64,000 nucleotides of DNA from Acanthosoma haemorrhoidale (lineage: Eukaryota; Arthropoda; Insecta; Hemiptera; Acanthosomatidae), in the NCBI GenBank assembly GCA_930367205.1, contig OV884014.1, forward strand, positions 107,552,638 through 107,616,637, in the 5' to 3' direction. A program made the translations under genes and the position numbers. The notes below the pieces were generated by a model. That model saw nothing but the letters and a program-made list of their open reading frames with translations, did no database searches and was not told where the DNA came from. This document shows positions 23,823-48,900 of the stretch, piece after piece (the first letter of the stretch is position 1; every line of letters begins with the position of its first letter).

Positions 23823-24738
23823 GTCTTTTCTGATATCTCCTCAGTCTAATTAGATTTACAAATTGTACATATTGTATTGATATGCATGTTCTCGTTACAG
23901 CGAAATCATTTTAATTGCCACTGCTTTATTCTATTTATTGGTCATTATTTTTATGAACCTTAGTACAATTGGACATTATTTTAGATTTAGGTCTTAGTAA
24001 CAACAAGACTGTTACCTGTCAACACTTGTGATCACAGTTCAAAATTAATGTTTAAAACAAATTAGATTTATTTGAGGCTATCAAAATGACTAAGTAGTCA
24101 TTAAAACAAGAGGTTTACACTTGGTCTTATTAGTCGTGCCATGTACGAGATTATTTATGTTTATAACCGGACAGTGCTAATTGCTATTGTTATGGGACAA
24201 TGATACTTATGGAATCAACAATTAATTTCTTTGTAGCTGGATAATATTGAAAAATTAGATTGGAAAATTATAAAATCATATGTATTATGATTGACAAATT
24301 GTTACCATTAGTAGTCCTACATTCTCCTGTTGATTTAAATTATTTAATTTTTTTTTTAGTTGAGATTTCATTAGTATCATATGTGGTAAAAATTATAATG
24401 TTTTTAAATCTTATACCTTGTCTGTGTGAAATTTGATATACATCTTTTTGTTCATTTTAAAACGCTGAAGCAGACTAATTTGTTAGTGGCAATGATTTTC
24501 CTTTTCAATTATTTGACAAATGTTTGTTGTAGTTTGTCTTTTTTGTGAATAACACTCAATGAATTCCTACTGATTTTGTATCTATATTAAAGTAACTTTG
24601 ATAATGGTGTTTTGAAATTATTTATATCCCTTGCAAAGGGTGGTGTAGATACCATTTATAATTAGTTCTAGACCTACTAATAATAAAATGTCATGTGTGG
24701 AAACATTAGGGTGCAGTATGTAAGAAATAATGTATGTC

Positions 24739-24744
24739 AATAAA
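24739..24744 (+). terminator. Polyadenylation signal for the THAP/zinc-finger gene
   Basis: A perfect AATAAA about 0.9 kb after the stop codon at 23822, followed by AT-rich DNA and then a GTGTTG stretch. The 3' UTR between the stop and here holds no other feature. Confidence 0.45.
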
Positions 24745-24779
24745 GAATAATTTATATTTTAAAAACAATCTGTCTATGT

Positions 24780-25735
24780 GTTGTTAAGAATAATTTTTCC
24801 TTATGGCTTCTTTATTTTAATCTTTTTATTATATACTTAAATAATATTAATGAAGATTTCTAAGTAGTTCAGAACTCCAATTTACTTGCAGACACTTTTT
24901 TTTTTTTTTACACTACATCTACATCATCATGTACCATGCATACAACCATATACCAACATACCCACTGGAAGACCATCCTCTACCCTGCCTCCAAATACTT
25001 TTGTAAAATGACCGCTCCCCTTTTGAATTTTCAAAGGATTGGATGTTACGCTGTCATGGGTTCTCATTTAGTGTATGCAAAATATATAATGTTTCAATAA
25101 ATAAATTAATTTAAAAAAAAAAAAAAGGAAAGAGAATAATTGAAAAGGTGTGTGTAATGTAAGTGATTGAAAGTAAAGGGGGGAGGGTTCCGAGGTGGTC
25201 GTAATAAAAAAATAATGATACTTTTGTATAATTGGAGACTAAGGAGTAGATGCATCCATCACTCAATGATTGTCGACCTGAAAAATGTAATAAAAATATA
25301 AAACCTTTTCTTTACTAATCAGCTTCATCGATCATGGTACATCCCATGGGGGCCCAGAAGAACGAAACCCCCATTCAAACCATTAATTTATTTAACCAAT
25401 AAAGTGCTTAAATTCTTGTGTTCGATTTTCGTCATGTTCTACGTCATTTATTGTCTTTCTAAAAAATATTAGAAGTTAGTTGATGCTCAATGTAAAAATA
25501 ATTAGTGGAGAAAAATAAAACAAAAATACCTAAGCTACTGACCTATGGTTCAAGTAGTATCTTTACCGTTAAATGAAACTTTAAGCATATACCTCTTTGT
25601 AAATAAACTTATCGAACATCTATGGCCTAGACGAAGGTTGCAATGCCCGGCTTAGCAGGTTATCACATCACTTCACTTATCAGTTCAGTTGGAAGAAATT
25701 AATTTGGTTTTTTAACTCAGCTTTCTCGTTTCATC
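24780..25735. promoter_or_regulatory. Intergenic DNA and RTCB 5' region
   Basis: About 0.95 kb between the zinc-finger gene's 3' end and the RTCB ATG. It contains T- and A-runs and a short segment near 25315-25350 (CTAATCAGCTTCATCGATCA) resembling 118-140. The RTCB promoter should be in the last few hundred bases. No core element could be assigned with confidence. Confidence 0.35.
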
Positions 25736-40103
<14,368 letters not shown>

Positions 40104-40107
<4 letters not shown>

Positions 40108-40837
40108 GTTACTTCAAAGGATAAAATCATTAAGTGAACATTTTTCAATTTCTCTATCTGCCTTAAACTAAAATTTCATCAATTTTTAATACTGTTAAGC
40201 ATTCCTTGACCCATCATGACAACTATGGAGAAATAGGAAAGAATCTCATCATTTTTATCAATAGAGAAAATGTTTGACATTTTAATTACATCAGAATCTC
40301 CTAGGTTGCTTTATTTACCAAAACCCACTCTACTTATCCAAGTTAGATCCTCCATTCACTCACATGGGACAAAACCTATAGACTCCATTAGACCTTTAAC
40401 CTCCATTTCACAGATATACTTTTTTGGACCAATCGTTCCTGATTCGAATGTCTAATCTCTGGAACTCTATCCTTCAGCTATTCCCTGGTGTCTGTCCCCC
40501 AACTTTTAAATTCCTGTTGACATCTCAAACCAATGCAAGTAGCATTAAAGCATTTCTAGATGAAAACAACTCTCAAAATGTAAATAATAAAGCTAATTAG
40601 TATACTTAATTTCTTTTCATTGGTGTTAAATTTTAACTTAGTTTATAAAAAAAAAATAGCATAATTGTTTTTATAACAGATTTTTATATTATGTATCTTC
40701 TTTCTTTTATTTAATCTATCTGGCCTGAGCAGCTCATTATTTACATTCATTTAGGTTATTCTCAAGTAACTGTTGTTCCAGAGTAAACTTTTCTATTTTA
40801 TTACTATTAAATTTAAAGTTAAACATATTTGTTACAG
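40104..40837 (+). other. RTCB stop-codon intron and downstream noncoding exon
   Basis: The coding end AAGGG|GTGAGT offers a strong donor whose second and third bases belong to the TGA stop. An acceptor TTGTTACAG ends at 40837. If spliced, the next bases G TAA complete a Gly codon and a new stop, so the protein ends VIKG either way. The 3' UTR then continues from 40842 to roughly 41100-41200. No perfect AATAAA was seen close by; an ATTAAA occurs near 41176. Confidence 0.55.
40270..40610 (+). pseudogene. Non-LTR retrotransposon C-terminal remnant
   Basis: The forward strand reads, across frames, a FF-like segment, FLIRMSNLWNSILQLFPGVC and TFKFLLTS. This is the common C-terminal end of LINE reverse transcriptases (R---LWN-LP ... 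FK). It is short and broken, and it lies in the RTCB 3' intron. Confidence 0.6.
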
Positions 40838-41099
40838 GTAAGAGTATGGGCAAAGGAAGGATTGTAAGCTCAAAGAGCATCACACCAACTGTTGACAAAC
40901 AGAAACGATAAAATGAAGATCTGACTTCATCGGCTTTGACTTATTCGTACGATTATTTATTTTATTTTCTTCTTTGAAAAGAATCATAGGTATCTTTTTT
41001 CTACGTTGTTAAATAATTTTAAATATATGCCTAATACTGTTGTACATATATTTTCATAAATATATTGATTTTTTCTTTTCTATTTTGATTTCATTTTAA

Positions 41100-41998
41100 A
41101 CTTCATGTCATTTACTACTGAAAAGTACTTACCTGGGCAGTAGAACCTTGCAATTGCACTCGCCTCACCACCTCCATTAAATTTATTTTTGCTCACATGG
41201 AGGAATATGCTAACAAACTACTTGTATTTAAAAAAAAAAACTTTGTATTTTAAATGAATAACTTCTATACAAATAATTATAAAAAAAAGTTTGTAGATCA
41301 GGCGAAATAATTAAGCTGTACTTTAGGTCAATAATTCAAAATCATTCAATTTTTATTTTAATGAGACATCATAATTAGAAATAATTTTTATTAATGATAC
41401 TAGCCTTAAAACATAAGGGCAATATCAAAAAGTGGATCACAAGTACGAAGTTACTTTATCGATGAGCGATATTTATTGGTGTATACAGTGCATTCCTTTT
41501 TTTATAAAAAAAGTAAATATTTTTCAAAATTATTATATTGCACAAAAGTTAAATATATTTTAATTATTAAAGAGATTAATAACAGTTGATTTTTGAAGCC
41601 ACATTATGTGAATAAGGAACCTAAATGTACACCAATAAATAAGATGCACTAGAATCTTGTGTAAAATTTTACTTAAGATGAAGGTTCATGAGAACCTAAA
41701 ATGAAATGAAAGATTGTTTAACTTTTAGCTTACTTATTTGATGACCTTTATGTAGTATTAAGAGAGTGGAAAACCAAGAGATCTTGGCGGATAGGAGTTA
41801 TATTAGACTAGCACCAAATATTTTATGAAAAAAATATATTTTCTCGTGGTAAATAGAGGAAAGCGAAATAATATTCTAGAAACAACTTAAATCTATCCTC
41901 ATTTATAGTGTAATATTTGAAAGACCTTTTCCGACCATTTGTAATAAATACTAGCTAAACTAAACATTATTCACAGCACAATGATTTTTGCACATCAA
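41100..41998. other. Convergent intergenic region, no gene seen
   Basis: About 0.9 kb of AT-rich DNA between the RTCB 3' end and the ankyrin-gene stop codon. It must hold both 3' ends. No recognisable coding or repeat content was found. Confidence 0.45.
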
Positions 41999-43246
41999 CT
42001 AATTTGACATTTGTAAACTAATATTCCACAAGTTTGTCCTGAAAATATATAAGCTGTTAAGCACTTTTTCAAAGCCAGATAGAAAGTTGAGCAAGTCATC
42101 ATTGGATAAGTATTCACCTATCTTATACATGCAGTCATGATTTAGGATCACTTCTTTCTCTTTGACATCTCTTATCGGCGAACCTGATCCTGCAAACACT
42201 TGTAATTTGCTTAACTTATTCAACAGATCTGCTCTTTCAAGGCACAGTTTCATATTCGGCCAGAAGACATCGTGGTACAAAGGATAATTGGTGAGCATTT
42301 CATTTTCTGTAATTGCCTTACTAGCATACAATGGTTTAACCATTTCACTATCACTTATTTTGGAAACAAAATCGTAAAGAGTAAGGTTGCAGTTTATCTT
42401 ATGATTCTTCATCTGATTTATTTCTACAATACAACTCTCGAGATAATTTGACAATTCGCGATAGTCCATCGAACCAGAATAACTATCCAAGTCAATGATT
42501 TTCCTGAAATCTCCCTCGAAATGCTTTAGCAGAGTAATTTTAATGACAAGTTTAGCATATGGAAGTTTCTCCTCGTCTATAGCCAAATCCAAAGGAGTGA
42601 AATAGCGAGTAGTGAAAGGGTAGCGCCCCCTGACGTTTATATCAGCTCCGTTCATTAACAATTCCTTTATTATGTCCAAGTTGGTTTCACACATCACAGC
42701 AAAGAACAGTGGGGTAGCACCATCACTGTCCGCAGCATTAACTTGTGCAATGTGCTGTATCAAATGTCGCACAACTGCTAAACCTCTTCTATCTGTAAGG
42801 CACGGAATAAAATGTAATGCTATGTGACCATCATTAGATCTCAGATTCGGGTCAGCCCCGTGGTTGAGAAGCTCCTGTATAACTGTCGGCCCTTTATTGT
42901 CGATCACGGCAAAGAACAGTGGTGTCATCCCGTCATCATTTACTGCATCAACATATGCTCCATGCAATAGCAATTCTCTTGTGACTTCTGCTGAGGATGC
43001 ATAGTGGAGCAGAGTGTTACGATCTCTTCCTATTCGAGTATTAATATCAACATTAGTTGATGACAGCAGCAATTTTAATGCTTGTATGTTACCATTACAG
43101 ACTACTGAGTACAATTCTTTACTGACAGAGTCTCCCTGACTTTTCCAATACTTATAAACCTTTCTGTAAATTTTTGAAATTATCCAAAATAATATAATAT
43201 AAAGGAATCCATCAAAGAATGAGACTTCCATATCCAAAGATAACAT
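41999..43246 (-). CDS. Intronless ankyrin-repeat protein with N-terminal membrane segment
   Basis: A single uninterrupted frame of 415 residues. Residues about 9-27 are hydrophobic (FFDGFLYIILFWIISKIY) and then basic, which fits a signal anchor or one membrane segment. Residues about 45-235 hold five or so ankyrin repeats, seen as DGMTPLFFAV, NHGADPNLRSNDGHIALHF, DGATPLFFAV and LLMNGADINV. The last 60 residues include CMYKIGEYLSNDDLLNFL, which looks like a degenerate F-box or the C-terminal motif of some ankyrin (PRANC-like) proteins; this is inference. The absence of introns beside genes with six to ten exons suggests retroposition or horizontal acquisition from a symbiont or virus, unproven. 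The partner and function are unknown. The upstream stretch to about 43450 should contain its promoter. Confidence 0.8.
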   Translation of the reverse strand: MLSLDMEVSFFDGFLYIILFWIISKIYRKVYKYWKSQGDSVSKELYSVVCNGNIQALKLLLSSTNVDINTRIGRDRNTLLHYASSAEVTRELLLHGAYVDAVNDDGMTPLFFAVIDNKGPTVIQELLNHGADPNLRSNDGHIALHFIPCLTDRRGLAVVRHLIQHIAQVNAADSDGATPLFFAVMCETNLDIIKELLMNGADINVRGRYPFTTRYFTPLDLAIDEEKLPYAKLVIKITLLKHFEGDFRKIIDLDSYSGSMDYRELSNYLESCIVEINQMKNHKINCNLTLYDFVSKISDSEMVKPLYASKAITENEMLTNYPLYHDVFWPNMKLCLERADLLNKLSKLQVFAGSGSPIRDVKEKEVILNHDCMYKIGEYLSNDDLLNFLSGFEKVLNSLYIFRTNLWNISLQMSN

Positions 43247-43790
43247 TAAAACAATTTTTTAATACAGATTGTAAATAATATTCTCAAAATCTCATAATTC
43301 ATAAAAAAAAAAATCAGAGCAGATACAGACTGTAAACGAAGTTTAAACTCCACAGCAAAAGAGTTTTATAAATGCCACAAATATTGTAGAAATAACACTT
43401 GAAAGTAAGTTACATAGGCAGATAAATGTTGCTGTAGTGAACTGTGAACGGTGACAACACACGTCAAAACAGATGAGACTAAGATAAGAATTAGTGGATG
43501 GCTCAGAATACGTCAGTATGACGAAGATGCAAGAATTCCCTCCATTAATTCACATCACGTGTTCTTTTCATTATCCATCATTGTAGTCAAGGTATCGATT
43601 CATCAGTGTATCCTATCGATAGCTTCCTATAGGCGTTATTTTTGGTAAAATAAAATAATTGAAATGGGCTCAAAACATTACGTATTTGTGTTTGTGAAAC
43701 TTGAGAAAAATCAGAAATTTAAATCTAAACCAGCTTGTACCGAGTTGAGCTGGTACTAGAGAACGCATTCCCACTTTTTGTTATTTTATA
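43247..43790. other. Upstream region of the ankyrin gene
   Basis: AT-rich sequence with no recognised gene. A 65-codon forward frame at 43451-43648 has no recognisable motif. Confidence 0.4.
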
Positions 43791-43794
43791 GAAC

Positions 43795-44000
43795 TCTCTG
43801 ATTTTTAATAATTATTAAAAATTGTTAGCCAAAGATAAAAATATACTGGCAGGATCAGGACTCGAACCCTGGCCCTCCCCATAAATTTACATTGGTTCTT
43901 CACTGTAGCATTCCATATGCTTGGAAACGCTTGGTGGTATAGGCTCCACAGCATGGTCGGGTGCTTTACCGAGTAACTACTCTTGCCCGAGTAAGTAGCA
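43795..44000 (-). repeat. tRNA-derived SINE, family B, copy 2
   Basis: On the minus strand a B box GGTTCGAGTCCTG lies near 43860-43872, preceded by a head that can be traced to about 44000. It is followed by the family-B tail: CAGTATATTTTTATCTTTGG, then CTAACAATTTTTAATAATTA. The tail matches 14.7 kb. Confidence 0.6.
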
Positions 44001-44286
44001 CCTTGTCAGTATGATGTCTCTTTTGCTAGACTATATCAATAACTGTAAACATAGCACAACGTTAGGTGGAGGTGATAATTGAATGGCAAGCAGTGCTCTT
44101 AAGAAAAATAAAGCAAGGCCAGGCAATATGGACTGTGAGGAAGATGGTTTGGAAATGATACGATAATAACCACGAACGGAAACCTGTATGATAAACTGTC
44201 CAATAGAATCAGAAAGGGTAACATCTCATACTATCAGATGTGTAGCTCGATAGACGCGATTTTACATGCCCACTCTCCCTCAGGGT

Positions 44287-44506
44287 CAGTGGCGTAACTA
44301 TATCATCTGGGGCCCGTGGCAAATTCCTTTAATGGGGGCCCCATATACTTACGAGTAGTTAAGTTACCCACAACCAATAATTTGTATTATGGTATATATA
44401 TTTTAATATTTTTATAAATAGGTACAATATTTCTGAGCTCGCGGCCCTCTTGGGTCGGGGGCCCGTGGCATTTTGCCAGCCCTGCCACCCTGTAGTTACG
44501 CCTCTG
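44287..44506. mobile_element. 220-bp hAT-like miniature transposon
   Basis: The left end CAGTGGCGTAACTA and the right end (reverse complement CAGAGGCGTAACTA) form 14-base inverted repeats with one mismatch. A perfect 8-bp target duplication CTCAGGGT flanks it at 44279-44286 and 44507-44514. An 8-bp duplication and a CAG start are hallmarks of hAT elements. The interior is GGGGCCC-rich and noncoding. Confidence 0.88.
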
Positions 44507-44514
44507 CTCAGGGT

Positions 44515-46055
44515 ATAGAATGTTTGATGCCCTGGAGTTCCCCTATTCGCATAGTGCTAGCTGTTTAAGCAATAATAAAGTATCTTTGCAAACGTGAAGG
44601 ACATCCTTGAAGAAAGGCAAAGCAAAGCCTCGATGTTTGGACAGGCAAGGGGAAAGGATATGACACAGCCGAAATCCTATACCAGGAATAGAGAAATATG
44701 GAAGGCCTATGTTAACAACAAACTTCGATGCTTCATCCAAGTCACAAAGAAGCAGAAACAGCAGAATTACGTTCAGGCAGGTGAAGGACAAACGTCCTAT
44801 AAATGAACGAAATTAAACACTTGTGAGTCAATTCATGCTTCATTCCTGTCCTAAATGTTTGTTTTTGCAACACACAACTGCCTCATTTTTGTTATTTAGG
44901 GGAACCGCATTACTTGAAGATGCCTATTTACAGTAAAAATAAATAAAATATTGGAAAATTAATGGAATATTTCCTTTCTTTACCAGGCGAACGTTTTCCC
45001 CCCTTGATGTAGTCCAGCGATGCAACTCAATCACACGTTGAAATGCTAGTTAGTTACTAAATAGGATTTTAACCAAACTTGTATGGATTTTCATTAAAAC
45101 ATTCAAAAAAAGGAATTATTATCATATTCAATTCCCTCTTCAAAAATATATAACAATAAGAAGTTAAATTAGAAATGTAGACAACCTACTTGTGTACTTT
45201 TTTTTTTATAAAAACCATTTTGCTGCTTTGATTCTTTATTGGTCCCATTTTCAAACCCTAATTAGGTATATAGTTTTAAAGTTGGAAAAAAGGGTCATTT
45301 TATTCTAAAATTTACCACACTTTTGTAATATCCAAAGCAATGGCAGGACATTTTATCGCGAAATAAACTTATTATTTCACAACTTTCTCTTTATCAGTTT
45401 ATGTGATTTGTTTCTTACGTAATTAATCCTAAGAATATCGTTACTAATACTAGCTCATAGCTTCTAGCTGTTTCTATTAATTTGCAAGTTCAATTAACTG
45501 TAAATGTTCACAAGGCATATAAAAAAGGCAAATTCTACAGTAGAAATGAAAGCAACATCAACACTTTTAAATGAATGGCATTGTCAGCCTGTGAGTGTAT
45601 AATTTATGTTTAAATTGCTTAAACATTGCATTCGATGACTTGTAGTTGCACAATGTGATAAGAAAGATCAGAGTTCGTTTCAAAGAGGATCACCAGTTTT
45701 GCTTTTTTTTAAAAAGCACGAAGAACCCAACTGACTTTCACGTGAAGCATTCCATCTTTCAGTCATCCAAAATTTTGTAATCAAAATTAAATCAAGTATT
45801 TTATGACATTTTCAGTTTCGTTATAGGTCCTATTGTTGTTAATAATTATTAGTTGAAGATAAACTATACTAAGGACCCTCGACTGGATAAATATCGTTCC
45901 TAGGTTCTTGTCCCGATCCGTCCTGAATATTTTTTCTTTTACAAACAATTATTAATAATGGGTGACTCTTAAAGCTGGGTGAATGACAGAAGCGAGGCAA
46001 TCGTTTGTATCGTATTATATTATATATATATATATATTATTACGTTCTTTGATAG
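44515..46055. other. Intergenic stretch without a supported gene
   Basis: AT-rich. A 70-codon forward frame at 44594-44806 looks basic and hydrophilic but has no known motif or neighbouring exon. A TA-repeat tract lies at about 46015-46040. Confidence 0.45.
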
Positions 46056-46059
46056 ATAT

Positions 46060-46530
46060 CGTAATTTTATTTTTATTCTTTAACTTTAAAATATTTACTT
46101 ATTATCTGATGTTTTTTAGGTTCTATTAACAAAAATAATTCTGGCAAAAAGTTATATTTAATTACAAAAAAAAAAAACTTATATTAATTACGTATCTATT
46201 TTTTCTTTCCCTTTTCTTCTTCCTGGGGCTTTTTCTCTTCCGTTCCGCTTCAAGGCCAACAACAAATACTTATACAATTTTTTACTATGATCACTAGTCA
46301 GATACTTATATCACGGGCTGATCCCAAAACTAGAGTGAGTAATGCTGTGTTCTCATCATAACAACAAACAGCTAACCCGCTTTTGTTTTTTCCTCCACTC
46401 TCAATTGTTTTTATTTTCGCCTTCTTGATATATGATTTGAATAACATATTTATATTTCAATTTCTTGATATACAAAGTCTATAATATTAAACATCACAAC
46501 AATATATTGTATCATATTGTACAAAAGCTT
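46060..46530 (-). repeat. R2 repeat, copy 3, diverged
   Basis: The reverse complement starts TATTGTTGTGATGTTTAATA and includes TTTTTGCCAGAATTATTTTT, GTTAATAGAACC and ATCAGATAATAAGTAAATAT in the R2 order. The central part differs more from copies 1 and 2, and the copy is shorter. Confidence 0.6.
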
Positions 46531-48380
46531 GTGATCATAGCCGTTGACGAAAAGAAAGAGCTTGAACCAGACGATTTGACATTGAAATTCTAAAGAAAAA
46601 ATTAATTTCCTTGATCCCTATTCCTAATACACACTTTCGTGAATCACGCCTCATGGGAATCTGGCATTGTGTTGTTACTGGTTCATCTGTTTCCCTATTG
46701 TGCTCTTAATTAGTCCCTAGTCAAATTATAATTTTACATAGTCAGTCACATTTGATCTAACAAAGATTTATGAAAAATTAACACCATCTCCATAAAATAT
46801 GAGTCCAAGTCATTAATTGGAATTGAAAAGAAATATGTTGCTATGGTATCAAATTAAAGATCTCCTCATTAGCAATACCAGTACAGCCATCCAAACTCCG
46901 AGTAGTGCTGCGAAATATGACAATCTCGAGTGTAAATCTTATGAAACAATAGGGTTCTAGATACCTGGCAAGAGTATCATTGTCATCTGTAAGATGGTCA
47001 GTTGTTTAAAGCTTAAAGGAGAACAGTTGTAAATAAGCAGAAAGGAGTGTAATAATATTAAGTAAAAGTGTATGCGTGTAAATATAACTAAATTAATTGG
47101 GTTTCATTGATCTGCCAATAATATTTGAGCATTATCAGAATAATAAGGGTAAGAGGATGAAAGTTGGAAGTCCTTCAGTGATCTGGCGAATACACACCAG
47201 AAAGATGATGAGTGTAGCCAGTGAAGACTATACTGTAAATATATTATATTTACTATTATATTATATATATATTTCATTTATAATAATTTACAGTTTTAAT
47301 GGTTTTTAGAGGTGCTCTGGCGACTATATGAAATGAGCCCATTTGCATAAAATGAAAAAAAAAATAAAATCAATATTTAATAAAAAAAAAGAAAAGATTT
47401 TAATGGAGAGTAAAGAACCAACCGGAAATATAAGCTTTTAAATACATAAATTTTTATTTAAATAAATAAGTTCTTAAGAGATTAAGACTATCATTAATTT
47501 TACAATATTGTGAATTACTGGGCCAGGAATCTGTTATTTTTTATTGTTCTTAGCAGGTGATATGGTCATGAAATAGACAGGTTAGGACACAAAAACAAAA
47601 AAAATACTTCAGCATAATAGAGGAGCTTTTATTGTATAAAAAAAAATAACTTATTAAGATAGTTTTCATTGGAAGATTTAACGAACGACCCTATCAGCAA
47701 ATACAAAAGACTAGATAACACAATTAGTAAGTTTAATAAAGTAGAAGAATTACAAAAGTTTAAATATAACATGGAAAGTAGAAAATTTAAAAAATGGTAA
47801 CTAAACATGAGCGTCAAGTACAAGTACAAACAACACAGTTTAGAGGAAGATATCGTTAATAACAGTTCTTTGATGTACTTCCCGCACATTTATCATTTAA
47901 TCAATGTTTGTTTTACATTGTGCATTAAAATATCAAAATAAAAATAAGAATCACTTAGACTCAATAATCTCATTAAAGCTTTCTCGGCTGCCTGAAGTGA
48001 GCGCAGTATAAGAAATAAAATATTTAAAAATAAAAAAACATTCAAGAGAGAGCAAGCTTTCAACCACTTGAGGTCACTTGTACCACTTCAACATACCAAT
48101 AATATTCTTACATTTCCTATCTTTTGAGGTTAATATAATATCAGCTACCATTTATAATAAAAGCAAAGCCCTAATATAGGACTCGGTAAGTTTTTAAAAC
48201 TTAGGTAAAGTATAATTTAATAGCATTTCAAGCTTATCATAAACATTAATCGGAGTGAACAACACTTCAGGTTACACATAAATACTTAAACACAAAATAA
48301 TAACATCTTATAAAGTTGTTTTTAATATAATCTAAAAATAAAAATATAATTTACTTAAAATTATGAGTACAGTTGTATGT
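46531..48380. other. Stretch without a supported gene; may include the TLCD 3' UTR
   Basis: AT-rich with scattered A-runs. The minus-strand hydrophobic frame at 47629-47889 is low complexity and matches nothing. Several minus-strand AATAAA signals (TTTATT on the plus strand) occur, so the TLCD 3' end could fall here or nearer 48.8 kb. Confidence 0.4.
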
Positions 48381-48383
48381 AGG

Positions 48384-48668
48384 GAGATCGGCTTAGGTAG
48401 CTGAAAGGGTGACATTAAGTTTTCATCAAATTTATTTATGGAAAATGTTTGGACATTCTAAGTAAGTCAAAATCTGGTGTTACCTAGAGCAAGATGATTG
48501 GAAATGTTGACGGTTAAAAACATTTGGCGGAACTGGAATTTTAACAGTGAACATTCCCAACCATCCCGCTCCAGGACCTGATCAAGACTTACATAGTATG
48601 TCCAAAAATTGTCCAATAGTAAATTTGATGAAAACCTAATGACTCTTCCATCTACCTAAGCCGATCTC
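48384..48668. mobile_element. Miniature element with GGCTTAGGT termini, copy 2
   Basis: Left arm GAGATCGGCTTAGGTAGCTG continues to GTTTTCATCAAATTT; the right arm is its near-perfect reverse complement, ending CCTAAGCCGATCTC. The arms are about 50 bases and the whole element about 285 bp. It is the best copy of the family in the window. Confidence 0.75.
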
Positions 48669-48900
48669 TATTCTACTCATTTATACACTAACGGCTAACA
48701 ATGAACTCACAATACTTAAAATTATATACAATCTTCTTTGAGGTCAACTTAAGATGCAATGTCATAAGGTTTTTTTTTTGTTTTTTTTTGGCTTTTTCCG
48801 TTGACAAAACATGTGAACGACTTTTTTTTCAATTTTTTTTTAAATTCATAATTACTTGAACTTAATGGGTGATGAGCTCGTGAAGAGTTAATATTTTAAT

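Noticed and set aside
46015..46040. TA-rich tract as a regulatory or origin element
   Set aside because: A simple microsatellite of a kind common throughout this AT-rich DNA.
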